Assembly (NCBI GenBank): GCA_035499295.1
Contig: DATJZG010000178.1
Coordinates: 1 to 64,000, forward strand
Direction of reading: 5' to 3'
DNA from: DATJZG01 sp035499295
GTDB lineage: Bacteria; Myxococcota; Myxococcia; Myxococcales; Anaeromyxobacteraceae
Length of the DNA stretch: 64,000 nucleotides
Shown piece by piece: positions 35,074 through 42,914 of this stretch (its first letter is position 1; each line of letters starts with the position of its first letter). A model generated the notes under the pieces. That model saw nothing but the letters and a program-made list of their open reading frames with translations. It was not told the origin of the DNA and ran no database searches. The position numbers and the translations under genes were made by a program.

Positions 35074-36216
35074 ATGGAACTCACCTCTGCCCAGCGTGAA
35101 CGCACGAATGCGGTGCTTCACTTCGCGAAGTCGCGCCTCTCGGCGGGTGCGCGGGAACGCGAGGCCGCGGGCACCTTCGATCGCAAGCTCTGGGACGAGG
35201 CCGCCGCCTTCGGCTTGGCCGGGCTCCCCATTCCGGAGGAGTGGGGTGGGAGCGGCCTCGACGCCGTCGACACCATGCTGGTGGTCGAGGCTCTGGGAAA
35301 GGGTTGCGAGGACGGAGGGCTCGTCTTCTCCCTGTGCGCCCACATGTTCGCCTCCGCGGTCCCGATCTGGCGGTCGCGGTCCCGCGAGCACCACGAGCGC
35401 TACTTGAGGGACCTGGCGGCCGGGAAGATCATCTGCGCCAACGCCACCACCGAACCGGACGCCGGATCCGACGTCTACGCCATGAAGGCGACGGCCCGCC
35501 GCGACGGGGGCGATTACGTCCTCGACGGGATCAAGTGCTTCATCACCAACGCGCCCGTTGCCGACCTCTTCCTCGTCTACGCCACCAGCGAACCAGGCCG
35601 CGGCTTCTTCGGGGTCTCGGCCTTCCTCGTTCCGCGCGACACCGCCGGGCTCCGCGTCACCCCCGAGCACTCCAAGACCGGCCTCAAGACCTCTCCCTGG
35701 GGAACGGTCTACCTGGACGGCTGCCGGGTTCCCGCCGGCGCCCGCCTCGGTCCCGAGGGCTCGGGGGCGATGCTCTTCAGCGAGTCGATGGTGTGGGAGC
35801 GCGCCTGCCTCTTCGCCTACTACGTGGGCGCGATGGAGAGGTCGCTCGAGCGGTGTGTCGAGCACGTGCGGACGCGGGTCCAGTTCGGGCACCGCATCGG
35901 CGAGTTTCAGTCGGTATCCAACCGCATCGTCGACATGAAGCTCCGGCTCGAGACGAGCCGGTTGCTCCTCTACCGCGCCGGCGAGCTGCATCGGGCCGGG
36001 AAGCGGTGCGACGAGGCGGTAGCGCTCAGCAAGCTTTGGATCTCGGAAGCCGCGCTCCAGTCGGGCCTCGACGCGATTCAACTCTTCGGGGGCGGCGGGA
36101 TGGCGACCGACACCGGCGTCGACGCGCTTGCACGCGACTCGATCCCGGCGCGGGTGTTCTCGGGGACCTCGGAGATGCAGCGGGCCATCATCGCCCGCAT
36201 GCTGGGATTGCCCTGA
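35074..36216 (+). CDS. Acyl-CoA dehydrogenase, likely aminoacyl-carrier-protein oxidase
   Basis: A 380-residue flavoprotein of the acyl-CoA dehydrogenase fold (ATTEPDAGSDVYAMKA, GIKCFITNAPVADL, RVQFGHRIGEFQSV, FSGTSEMQRAIIARML). In medium-chain enzymes the catalytic glutamate sits in the xEGT motif near the end; here it is Ser (VFSGTSEM). Instead E242 in VWERACLF occupies the position used by isovaleryl-CoA dehydrogenase and, as known for PltE/AnaB-type enzymes, by oxidases acting on prolyl groups bound to carrier proteins. It is followed, with a 1-bp overlap, by an amino-acid adenylation gene and then carrier proteins, which supports that role. No ribosome site precedes the ATG. Confidence 0.82.
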   Translation: MELTSAQRERTNAVLHFAKSRLSAGAREREAAGTFDRKLWDEAAAFGLAGLPIPEEWGGSGLDAVDTMLVVEALGKGCEDGGLVFSLCAHMFASAVPIWRSRSREHHERYLRDLAAGKIICANATTEPDAGSDVYAMKATARRDGGDYVLDGIKCFITNAPVADLFLVYATSEPGRGFFGVSAFLVPRDTAGLRVTPEHSKTGLKTSPWGTVYLDGCRVPAGARLGPEGSGAMLFSESMVWERACLFAYYVGAMERSLERCVEHVRTRVQFGHRIGEFQSVSNRIVDMKLRLETSRLLLYRAGELHRAGKRCDEAVALSKLWISEAALQSGLDAIQLFGGGGMATDTGVDALARDSIPARVFSGTSEMQRAIIARMLGLP

Positions 36217-37790
36217 TGCGAATCGATCGACTCGTAACTCCGTGGGCGAAGCGCGCGCCCGACCGTCTCGCCATCGACGGCAGCGACGGCACCCTCACCT
36301 ACGGCGAGCTCGACCGGCTCGCCAACCAGTTCGCCCACGCGCTCCGGGCGAGCGGGGTGAAGCCCGGAGACCGCGTCGGGGTGCACGTGCCGCGCTCCGG
36401 GCGCACGGTGGCCGCCATGCTGGGGGCGTCGCGTTCGGGGGCGGTCTACGTCCCGCTCGATCCCAGCTCCCCGCCGCCCCGCATGAAGCTGGTAGCGCAG
36501 GACTGCGGCCTGCGCCACGTCGTCATCTCCCCCGCGCTGCTCGGGAACTGGCTGGCGGCGGGCGTGCGCGAGCCGGTGGAGCACTTCTTCCTCGCCTCCG
36601 AGGGTGCAGCACCTCCGGGCGCGGACCCGGCCCGGGTCCACCCGTGGTCAGAGGTACAGGCAGCGAGCGCGGCGCCGCCGGAGCCCGCCGGCGACTCGCC
36701 CGACGAGCTCGCCTACATGCTCTACACGTCCGGGTCGACCGGCGTCCCCAAGGGCGTCATGATCTCGCACCGGAACGCGCTGGCGTTCACCGAATGGGCC
36801 GCGGACGAGATCTCGCTCGCGGAAACGGACCGGGTGGCGAGCGTCGCCCCCTTCCACTTCGACCTCTCGGTATTCGACCTGTGGGCCTCCCTGTCGCGCG
36901 GCGCAACCGTGGTGGTGGTGGACGAGTCGACCGTCATCTCGGGACGGCGCATGGTGGATCGCATCCAGGCTAAGGCCATCACGGTCTGGTACTCCGTCCC
37001 GTCGGCGCTGGTTCTCATGCTCGACGACGGCGGGCTGGCGGAGCGCGGCGCCGCCTCGCTTCGCACCGTGTTCTTCGCCGGCGAGGTCTTCCCCATGAAG
37101 CACCTGCGCCGCGCCATGGCGGCGCTGCCGCAGGCCCGCTTCTACAACCTCTTCGGGCCCACCGAGACGAACGTCTGCCTGGCCTGTGAGGTGGCGCCGC
37201 CGCCCTCGCCGGAGGCCACCGCCATCCCTGTCGGACACCCGAGCTGCGGCGACTCCGTCCTCATCGTTGACCCGGAGGGGCGGGCGGTCCCCGACGGCGA
37301 GGTGGGAGAGCTCCTGGTGGAGGGCCCGACCGTGATGCTGGGATACTGGGACGCCGGACGCCGGACTCCGGCGAAGCATCCCTATCCCACGGGCGACCTG
37401 GTCTCGCGAAGGAGCGACGGGGAGCTCATGTACCACGGGCGCCGCGACCATCTGGTGAAGATCCACGGCTACCGGGTGGAACTCGGGGAGGTCGAGGCTG
37501 CCCTTCACAGCCACCCGGGAATCCACGAGGCCATCGCCATGGCCGTGGAGCAGCAGTTGGTGGCGGTGGCGGTCCCGTCGGATCCTCAGGTGTCGGTGCT
37601 GGACGTGAAGCGCTACTGCGCCACTCGGCTCCCCCGATACATGGTGCCGTCGGAGGTGCGGCTGGTCGAGGCGCTGCCCCGCACCTCCAGTGGCAAGATC
37701 GACCGCGTCCGGACCCGCACCGCGTACATCGGGGCCGACTGGTCACTGCTTCGGCCGGCGCAGCGCGCCGAGCCCCGGAAGGAGTCGTGA
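36216..37790 (+). CDS. Stand-alone amino-acid adenylation enzyme (aminoacyl-carrier-protein ligase)
   Basis: A 524-residue ANL-superfamily adenylating enzyme without fused condensation or carrier domain. Core motifs: LYTSGSTGVPKGVM (A3), the HFDLSVFDLW aspartate that binds the amino group, YNLFGPTETNVC (A5), YPTGDLV (A7), GRRDHLVKIHGYRVELGEVE (A8) and TSSGKIDR with the catalytic lysine (A10). AGEVFP followed by GPTETNVC resembles prolyl-AMP ligases such as PltF, RedM and AnaC. Start ATG overlaps the dehydrogenase stop (TGATG); its own stop overlaps the first ACP start the same way. Proline is the suggested substrate; the pocket code was not decoded with certainty. Confidence 0.87.
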   Translation: MRIDRLVTPWAKRAPDRLAIDGSDGTLTYGELDRLANQFAHALRASGVKPGDRVGVHVPRSGRTVAAMLGASRSGAVYVPLDPSSPPPRMKLVAQDCGLRHVVISPALLGNWLAAGVREPVEHFFLASEGAAPPGADPARVHPWSEVQAASAAPPEPAGDSPDELAYMLYTSGSTGVPKGVMISHRNALAFTEWAADEISLAETDRVASVAPFHFDLSVFDLWASLSRGATVVVVDESTVISGRRMVDRIQAKAITVWYSVPSALVLMLDDGGLAERGAASLRTVFFAGEVFPMKHLRRAMAALPQARFYNLFGPTETNVCLACEVAPPPSPEATAIPVGHPSCGDSVLIVDPEGRAVPDGEVGELLVEGPTVMLGYWDAGRRTPAKHPYPTGDLVSRRSDGELMYHGRRDHLVKIHGYRVELGEVEAALHSHPGIHEAIAMAVEQQLVAVAVPSDPQVSVLDVKRYCATRLPRYMVPSEVRLVEALPRTSSGKIDRVRTRTAYIGADWSLLRPAQRAEPRKES

Positions 37791-38065
37791 TGGAAGCACG
37801 CGTGAAGGCGGACATCCAGCAGCACATCGTCAGCACCTGGCTGAGCGGGGACGAGCGGGGCTTCACCGACCAGACGGACCTGCAGGAGAGCGGCATCCTC
37901 GACTCGTTCTCGACGCTCGCCCTGATCGCCTTCCTGGACCAAACGTTCTCGATCCAGCTCGAGCCGGCGGACATCAACGCTCAGACATTTCGCAGCGTCA
38001 CCACTCTCACGAAGCTGGTGATGGAGAAGCTCGCCAGGAACGGCACCGAGCACGCCGCGAAGTGA
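37790..38065 (+). CDS. Acyl/peptidyl carrier protein 1
   Basis: A 91-residue carrier protein. The phosphopantetheine site is GILDSFSTL with S39 after the invariant aspartate; helices before and after match the four-helix ACP fold. ATG at 37790 overlaps the adenylation gene stop by TGATG, so this is the likely partner that receives the activated amino acid and is oxidised by the dehydrogenase. Confidence 0.88.
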   Translation: MEARVKADIQQHIVSTWLSGDERGFTDQTDLQESGILDSFSTLALIAFLDQTFSIQLEPADINAQTFRSVTTLTKLVMEKLARNGTEHAAK

Positions 38066-38102
38066 GGCTCGCGATTCACTGCAAGAACCAGAGGGAGGCC
38101 GC

Positions 38103-38324
38103 ATGGAACAGACGCTGAGGGGAATCGTCGCCAAGATTGCCGAGATCTCGCCCGACTTCGACGCGAACACCAACCTGCGCGATCTGGGCGTCGACTCGGT
38201 CCGCAACCTGGAGATCGTCTTCGAGATCGAGAAGGTGCTGGGCGTGAGCGTGCCGGAGAACCGCTACGCCGAGGTGAAGGTCTTCAACGACATCGTCAAG
38301 CTCGTCTCGAGCCTCAAGAGCTAG
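38103..38324 (+). CDS. Acyl carrier protein 2
   Basis: A 73-residue ACP with phosphopantetheine attachment at S32 in LGVDSVRNLEIVFEIE. It differs strongly from ACP 1 and precedes the ketosynthase genes, suggesting that it carries the malonyl or growing ketide chain. GAGG before the ATG is a reasonable ribosome site. Confidence 0.87.
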   Translation: MEQTLRGIVAKIAEISPDFDANTNLRDLGVDSVRNLEIVFEIEKVLGVSVPENRYAEVKVFNDIVKLVSSLKS

Positions 38325-38395
38325 CGGGCGCGGCGGCTAGGAGAGCCGGCCGGCCTTCCAGGGTCGGGAACCGTCGGCGAGGAGGCGCAGAGCGC

Positions 38396-39598
38396 ATGCG
38401 TAGGCGCGTGGTGATCACCGGCTGCGGGGTGGTGACGGCCGCGGGCACGGAGTTGGCCCCGTTCTGGGCCAACCTCATGGCCGGGACCTGCTTCATCGGT
38501 CCGCTGCGCCACTTCTCGGTTCCGGGGATGGATCCACTCACCGGAACCGAAGTCGATCTCGCCGAACCGGACAGCCTGGAGCAGGACGCTCGAGGCGGGC
38601 GCTGCGCCCAGCTCACCCTGGCCGCGGTCCGTCGCGCGCTCGCCGACGCCCGCCTCGGGGCGGACCACCTCGGCCGGGCGGGAGTGGTGATCGGTACCAC
38701 CCTGGGAGAGGAGCGCCAGGTCGGGGAGGTGAGCGACCGCTGGCCCGCGAGCGGAGCGGACAGCATCGGCCCCGACTTCTTCTCCAAGAGCGACAGCCAC
38801 CGCCTCGCCACTCTGGTGGCGAAGAGGCACGGCCTGGGCGGTCCCACGCTGGTGAGCGCCACCGCCTGCAGCTCGGGAAACGCGGCGCTGGCGTGGGCAT
38901 TCGAGATGGTGTCGTGCGGAGGAGCCGACGTGGCGGTGGCCGGCGGCGCCGATGCGCTGACGCGGTCCATCTACACCGGGTTCCTGCGCATGGGCGCGCT
39001 CTCGAGGAGCATCTGCCATCCCTTCGACAGGCGACTGGACGGGGTGTCCTTCGGCGAAGGGGCGGGCGTCCTGGTCCTCGAGGAGCTCGAACACGCCCGT
39101 CGCCGCGGTGCGGCCGTACAGGCGGAGCTGGCGGGCTACGGCGTGAGCAACGACGCTCATCACATCACCGCTCCCGATCCCAACGGGGTGGGCACGGTGG
39201 CGGCCATTCGCCAGGCGCTCGAGACCAGCGGGACCGGGCTCGGCGAGGTGGACTACGTGAGCGCTCACGGTACCGGGACTCCGTACAACGACGTCGCCGA
39301 GACGCGGGCGATGAAGGCGGTGTTCGGCGAGCGCGCTGGCGCGGTGCCCATCAGCTCGATCAAGTCGATGATCGGGCACACGAACGGCGCGGCGAGCGCC
39401 ATCGAGGCGGTCGCTTGCACCCTCGCCCTCCGGCACCAGGGCGTTCCTCCCACGGCCAACCTCACCGAGCCGCACCCCGAATGCGATCTCGACTACGTTC
39501 CCCTGCGCGGCCGCGCCATGCGGGTCGGAACGTGTCTCAACCTCTCGGCCGGGTTCGGCGGTTTCAACGTCTGCTCGGTCATCAAGAGGGCCCCGTGA
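38396..39598 (+). CDS. Beta-ketoacyl-ACP synthase, active (KS-alpha-like)
   Basis: A 400-residue FabF-type condensing enzyme with a complete Cys-His-His triad: C158 in TACSSG, H291 in SAHGTGTPYND and H328 in SMIGHTNGA. It performs decarboxylative Claisen condensation of a primed acyl group with malonyl-ACP. Its stop overlaps the next ketosynthase-like gene by GTGA. As one of a pair with a dead partner, it matches KS-alpha of type II polyketide synthases. The KSQ-free, complete triad distinguishes it from its neighbour. Confidence 0.9.
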   Translation: MRRRVVITGCGVVTAAGTELAPFWANLMAGTCFIGPLRHFSVPGMDPLTGTEVDLAEPDSLEQDARGGRCAQLTLAAVRRALADARLGADHLGRAGVVIGTTLGEERQVGEVSDRWPASGADSIGPDFFSKSDSHRLATLVAKRHGLGGPTLVSATACSSGNAALAWAFEMVSCGGADVAVAGGADALTRSIYTGFLRMGALSRSICHPFDRRLDGVSFGEGAGVLVLEELEHARRRGAAVQAELAGYGVSNDAHHITAPDPNGVGTVAAIRQALETSGTGLGEVDYVSAHGTGTPYNDVAETRAMKAVFGERAGAVPISSIKSMIGHTNGAASAIEAVACTLALRHQGVPPTANLTEPHPECDLDYVPLRGRAMRVGTCLNLSAGFGGFNVCSVIKRAP

Positions 39599-40806
39599 GC
39601 CCGGCCTCCAGCGAGAGCACGCTCCCGCCCATCGCCATCACCGGCATGGCCGTGCTCACCCCTCTCGGCGACACCCCCGACCTACTCGCCGCGGCGCTCG
39701 CGGCCGGCCGCGCCGCGCTCGAGCCCGCAGCCGACGTGCCCGGGGTGGCGGCGGCGGCCATCCGGGACTTCGAGGCCACCCGCTACGCCAACGTGCGCGG
39801 CCTGAGGCTCTACAACCGGCCGACCCGACTCGCCATCTGCGCCGCCAAGATGGCGCTCTCCGATTCCGGAATCGAGGCCGCCGGCCTCCCCGCGGAGCAG
39901 TTGGGCGTCCTCCTCGCCTCGACCTTCGGGCACCTGGAGACTCTGCTCGAGTACGACCGGAGCCTGGTGACCGCCGGCATGCAGCGCACGAATCCCGCGC
40001 TCATGCCGCTCGCCATCCCGAGCGCCCCCGGGGCCGCCACGGCCCTGTCATTCGGCGCGAAGGCCTTCTCGATCACCTTGAGCGACGCGGGCGTCGGCTC
40101 CCTCGACGCCCTGGGGCTGGGCTCGAGGCTGGTCGGCGGCGGCCGAGCCCGCGCCTGCCTCGTGGTCGCGACCTTCTCGGCGTGCAAGGACCTCGTCCTC
40201 GCCGCGTCCCGGGCCGGGCTCCTCAGCCCGACCGCGGCTCTCCGGGCGTTCGACCGGCGGGGGGACGGTACCGCTTTCGGAGAGGCGGCGGCGGCGGTCG
40301 TCCTGGAGCGCGTCGAGCTCGCCCGCGAGCGGGGAGCGGAGCCCAAGGCCTATCTGAAGGGCCAGGCGTCGGCCTTCGCCGGCGAGCCGGCCGGGCTCGA
40401 ATCCGCCCTGGGGCACGCCTGCGGACGCGCCCTGCGCGCGGCCGGCCTCGCTTCCGCGGAGATCGGCCTGGTGAGCGCGGGCGCCAACGGTTCCGCGGTG
40501 CAGGACGGGGCGGAGGCCCGTGCCCTCGGCGCCCTGCTCGGCGCCTCGACCGCGGGGGCGCCGGTGATGGCGACGAAGGGCAACCTGGGCGAGACGATGG
40601 ACGCGAGCGGACTCCTGCAGACGCTCGTCGCCGTCGCCGCCATGCGCTCGGGGAAGGCCCCGCCCATCGTCGGGCTGGAGGATCCAGTCTTCGCAGGCCT
40701 CCGATACCTGACGCGCGAAGCGAACGTGGACGCGCGGAACGCGCTCGTCACCTCGATCTCGTACGAGGGGGCGTGCTCCGCTTTGGTGGTGTCGAGGGAG
40801 CCGTGA
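39595..40806 (+). CDS. Inactive ketosynthase homologue, chain-length-factor-like
   Basis: A 403-residue ketosynthase-fold protein in which all three catalytic residues are replaced when aligned with the upstream enzyme: Cys by Ser163 (SITLSDAGVG), the first His by Gly (SAGANGS) and the second His by Glu (NLGETMDASG). The fold core is kept (ITGMAVLTPLGD, GDGTAFGEAAAAVVLE, SYEGACSALVV). KS-beta/chain-length factors have lost the cysteine and dimerise with an active KS. GTGA overlaps at both ends couple it to the KS and the reductase. Confidence 0.85.
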   Translation: MSPASSESTLPPIAITGMAVLTPLGDTPDLLAAALAAGRAALEPAADVPGVAAAAIRDFEATRYANVRGLRLYNRPTRLAICAAKMALSDSGIEAAGLPAEQLGVLLASTFGHLETLLEYDRSLVTAGMQRTNPALMPLAIPSAPGAATALSFGAKAFSITLSDAGVGSLDALGLGSRLVGGGRARACLVVATFSACKDLVLAASRAGLLSPTAALRAFDRRGDGTAFGEAAAAVVLERVELARERGAEPKAYLKGQASAFAGEPAGLESALGHACGRALRAAGLASAEIGLVSAGANGSAVQDGAEARALGALLGASTAGAPVMATKGNLGETMDASGLLQTLVAVAAMRSGKAPPIVGLEDPVFAGLRYLTREANVDARNALVTSISYEGACSALVVSREP

Positions 40807-41552
40807 CAGACGAAAACAAGCGACCGGTGGCCATCGTCACCGGGGGTTCCCGGGGGATTGGGAAGGCGGTGGTGGAGCGACTGGCGCGGGCCGGGCTGGA
40901 GGTCCGGTTCAGCTTCCTCTCGAACGAGGCGGCCGCAAGCGCGGTGGTGGATTCTCTGGCGGCCGCGGGCTGTGCGGTCCAGGCGGTTCGGGTGGACGCG
41001 CGCGACGCCGCCGCCTCCCGGACGCTCGTCGAGCGCGTCGTCGCGGAGCGCGGCCGGATCGACGTGCTCGTCAACAACGCCGGGATCACCGCCGACAAAC
41101 TGCTTCCCATGATGAGCCCGACGGAATGGTCGAGCGTGCTGGAGACGAGCCTGAACGGCCTCTTCGGGGCCACGCAGCCGGCCGCCAAGCAGATGATGCG
41201 GCAGCGCACCGGCCGGATCGTCAATGTCACCTCCGTGTCCGGAGTGACCGGCATCCCGGGGCAGACCAACTACTGCGCGGCCAAGGCCGCCATCATCGGT
41301 TTCACCCGGGCGCTCGCCAAGGAACTCGCGGGGTGGAAGATCCCGGTGAACGCGATCGCTCCCGGGTACGTCGAGACGGACATGATCGCAGGCTTCACTC
41401 CCGCCCAGCGCACCGCCGCCTTGGAGCGAGTGCCCATGCGTCGCTTCGCCACCGCCGAGGAGGTGGCCGGCCTCGTCGCCTACGTGGCGCTCGAGGCGCC
41501 GACATACCTGACCGGGCAGACGCTGGTGGTGGACGGGGGCATGACGGCCTAG
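40803..41552 (+). CDS. 3-oxoacyl-ACP reductase (FabG-like)
   Basis: A 249-residue short-chain dehydrogenase. NADPH motif TGGSRGIG at the N-terminus, NNAG at about residue 90, catalytic Ser in NVTSVSG, and the YxxxK pair in TNYCAAKAA. The C-terminal GYVETDM and LTGQTLVVDGGM are standard for FabG. It would reduce the beta-keto group formed by the KS pair. GTG at 40803 overlaps the previous stop by GTGA. Confidence 0.9.
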   Translation: MTDENKRPVAIVTGGSRGIGKAVVERLARAGLEVRFSFLSNEAAASAVVDSLAAAGCAVQAVRVDARDAAASRTLVERVVAERGRIDVLVNNAGITADKLLPMMSPTEWSSVLETSLNGLFGATQPAAKQMMRQRTGRIVNVTSVSGVTGIPGQTNYCAAKAAIIGFTRALAKELAGWKIPVNAIAPGYVETDMIAGFTPAQRTAALERVPMRRFATAEEVAGLVAYVALEAPTYLTGQTLVVDGGMTA

Positions 41553-41577
41553 CCCCCTGCGGCGCCGGAGGCGCAAG

Positions 41578-42222
41578 GTGATACCCGGCATCACGCTCGC
41601 GGCGCGCTTCGGGGATTCCGATCTCTGGAGGATCGAGCTCTCTCTCCCCGACGGCGACCTCGCCGGCCGGATGGAATGTCTCGTCGAGCGAGAGCGCCAG
41701 CGGGCCCTCCGCTTGGAGCGTCCCGACGCCCGGCGGCGCTTCGTGGCGGCGCGGGCCGGGCTCCGCCACGTCCTGGCGCGCCACCGGCGCGTCCCGCCGG
41801 TCTCCGTCGACCTCGTCGACGGAATCAACGGGAAGCCGGAGGTCCGGGGCGGACCCCATTTCAGCCTCTCCCACTCCGGGGAGCTGGCCCTCTGCGCCGT
41901 GTCGAGCTCGGGCAGGGTCGGGGTCGACCTCGAGCGCCTGCGCCCCGTCGGGGAGGCGGACGAGATGGCTCGCCGGTGGTTCGGCGATCAGGAGCGGGAA
42001 GCCTACCGGCAGGCACTCCGCCAGCGGCCGGAGAGCGCCTTCCTCGAGGTGTGGACGCGGAAGGAGGCGTACCTGAAGGCCGTCGGTGCCGGGCTCTCCG
42101 GACTCTCCCCCCGGGACGAGGTCGATCTGGACCGCTGGGAGATCCATCCTCTGCGCCCCGCCGAGGGCTACGTGGGGGCGCTCGTCCAGGAGCGAACCGC
42201 GACGGCACCCGCGGTGGGTTGA
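41578..42222 (+). CDS. 4'-Phosphopantetheinyl transferase (Sfp type)
   Basis: A 214-residue Sfp/HetI-type transferase that loads coenzyme A-derived phosphopantetheine on carrier proteins. Motifs: HFSLSHSGELALCAVS, GVDLERL (magnesium Asp/Glu) and FLEVWTRKEAYLKAVGAGL (WxxKEA). GTG at 41578 follows a GGAGGCGCAAG segment. Its position at the end of the operon suggests it activates the two ACPs encoded upstream. Confidence 0.9.
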   Translation: MIPGITLAARFGDSDLWRIELSLPDGDLAGRMECLVERERQRALRLERPDARRRFVAARAGLRHVLARHRRVPPVSVDLVDGINGKPEVRGGPHFSLSHSGELALCAVSSSGRVGVDLERLRPVGEADEMARRWFGDQEREAYRQALRQRPESAFLEVWTRKEAYLKAVGAGLSGLSPRDEVDLDRWEIHPLRPAEGYVGALVQERTATAPAVG

Positions 42223-42278
42223 CGTCCCGCCGGTCGGTTTGTGCCCGCGCCGTGGGCGGCGCTAGACTGCCCTCCCTG

Positions 42279-42896
42279 ATGGAGGCGGCGGATCAACACT
42301 ATGGACCGAACGAGTGTGGGAGCTGCCGCTGGTGGCGGCCCATTCTGGAGGATCCCCGCGGCCCCATCGGTCCGTGTCGCTACGGCGCCCGCCCCGGCGA
42401 CTTCCCCGGGACCGCGCCGAGCTGCGAGAAGTACCTCGGCCGGGAGGCTGCGATCCCGTCGCACCCGGCCCCCGCACCTTCCCGGCGCGCGGAGGCGCGC
42501 CCCCCTTCCGTCCGCTCCGTCCCTCGCCCCCCACCTCCCCAGGAGATTCTGGAAATGACACGCGAAGAGTTCAGGGATGCCATCCGGGAAGCGCTGCGCG
42601 ACGAGTCGCCGGAGATCCCGCTCGCGGCCAAATGGGAAGGGGGGACGGCGCTCCTCAAGCCGCGGGACCCGCAGCTGCAGCCAAAGGAGATCCCGCTCGA
42701 TCACCTCTTCCACAAGGTGGTGATGATCCGGGACCGGCTCCGGGTGCTCGAGCAGAAGGTGAATGCCCATCCGAAGCTCACGGACGCCGAGAAGGTGGAG
42801 ATGCAGGGCTACGTGACCAAGTGCTACGGCAGCCTGACGACCTTCAACGTGCTCTTCCGCGACGAGCGCGATCGCTTCGTCGGCGAGAAGGCCTGA
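42279..42896 (+). CDS. Hypothetical protein with four-cysteine N-terminal motif
   Basis: A 205-residue protein that I do not recognise. The N-terminus has C13, C16, C33 and C49 (ECGSCRWWRP...GPCRYG...PSCEKY), a spacing that could bind zinc or an iron-sulfur cluster. A proline-rich linker at about residues 55-85 leads to a charged helical C-terminus with heptad-like stretches (LFHKVVMIRDRLRVLEQKV). ATG at 42279. It starts 57 bp after the phosphopantetheinyl transferase and may or may not belong to that operon. Confidence 0.65.
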   Translation: MEAADQHYGPNECGSCRWWRPILEDPRGPIGPCRYGARPGDFPGTAPSCEKYLGREAAIPSHPAPAPSRRAEARPPSVRSVPRPPPPQEILEMTREEFRDAIREALRDESPEIPLAAKWEGGTALLKPRDPQLQPKEIPLDHLFHKVVMIRDRLRVLEQKVNAHPKLTDAEKVEMQGYVTKCYGSLTTFNVLFRDERDRFVGEKA

Positions 42897-42914
42897 GCGA
42901 GTGGGCCGTCGCCC

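Noticed and set aside
38893..39594. Upstream extension of the dead ketosynthase frame
   Set aside because: It overlaps the active ketosynthase in another frame; homology starts at the GTG at 39595.
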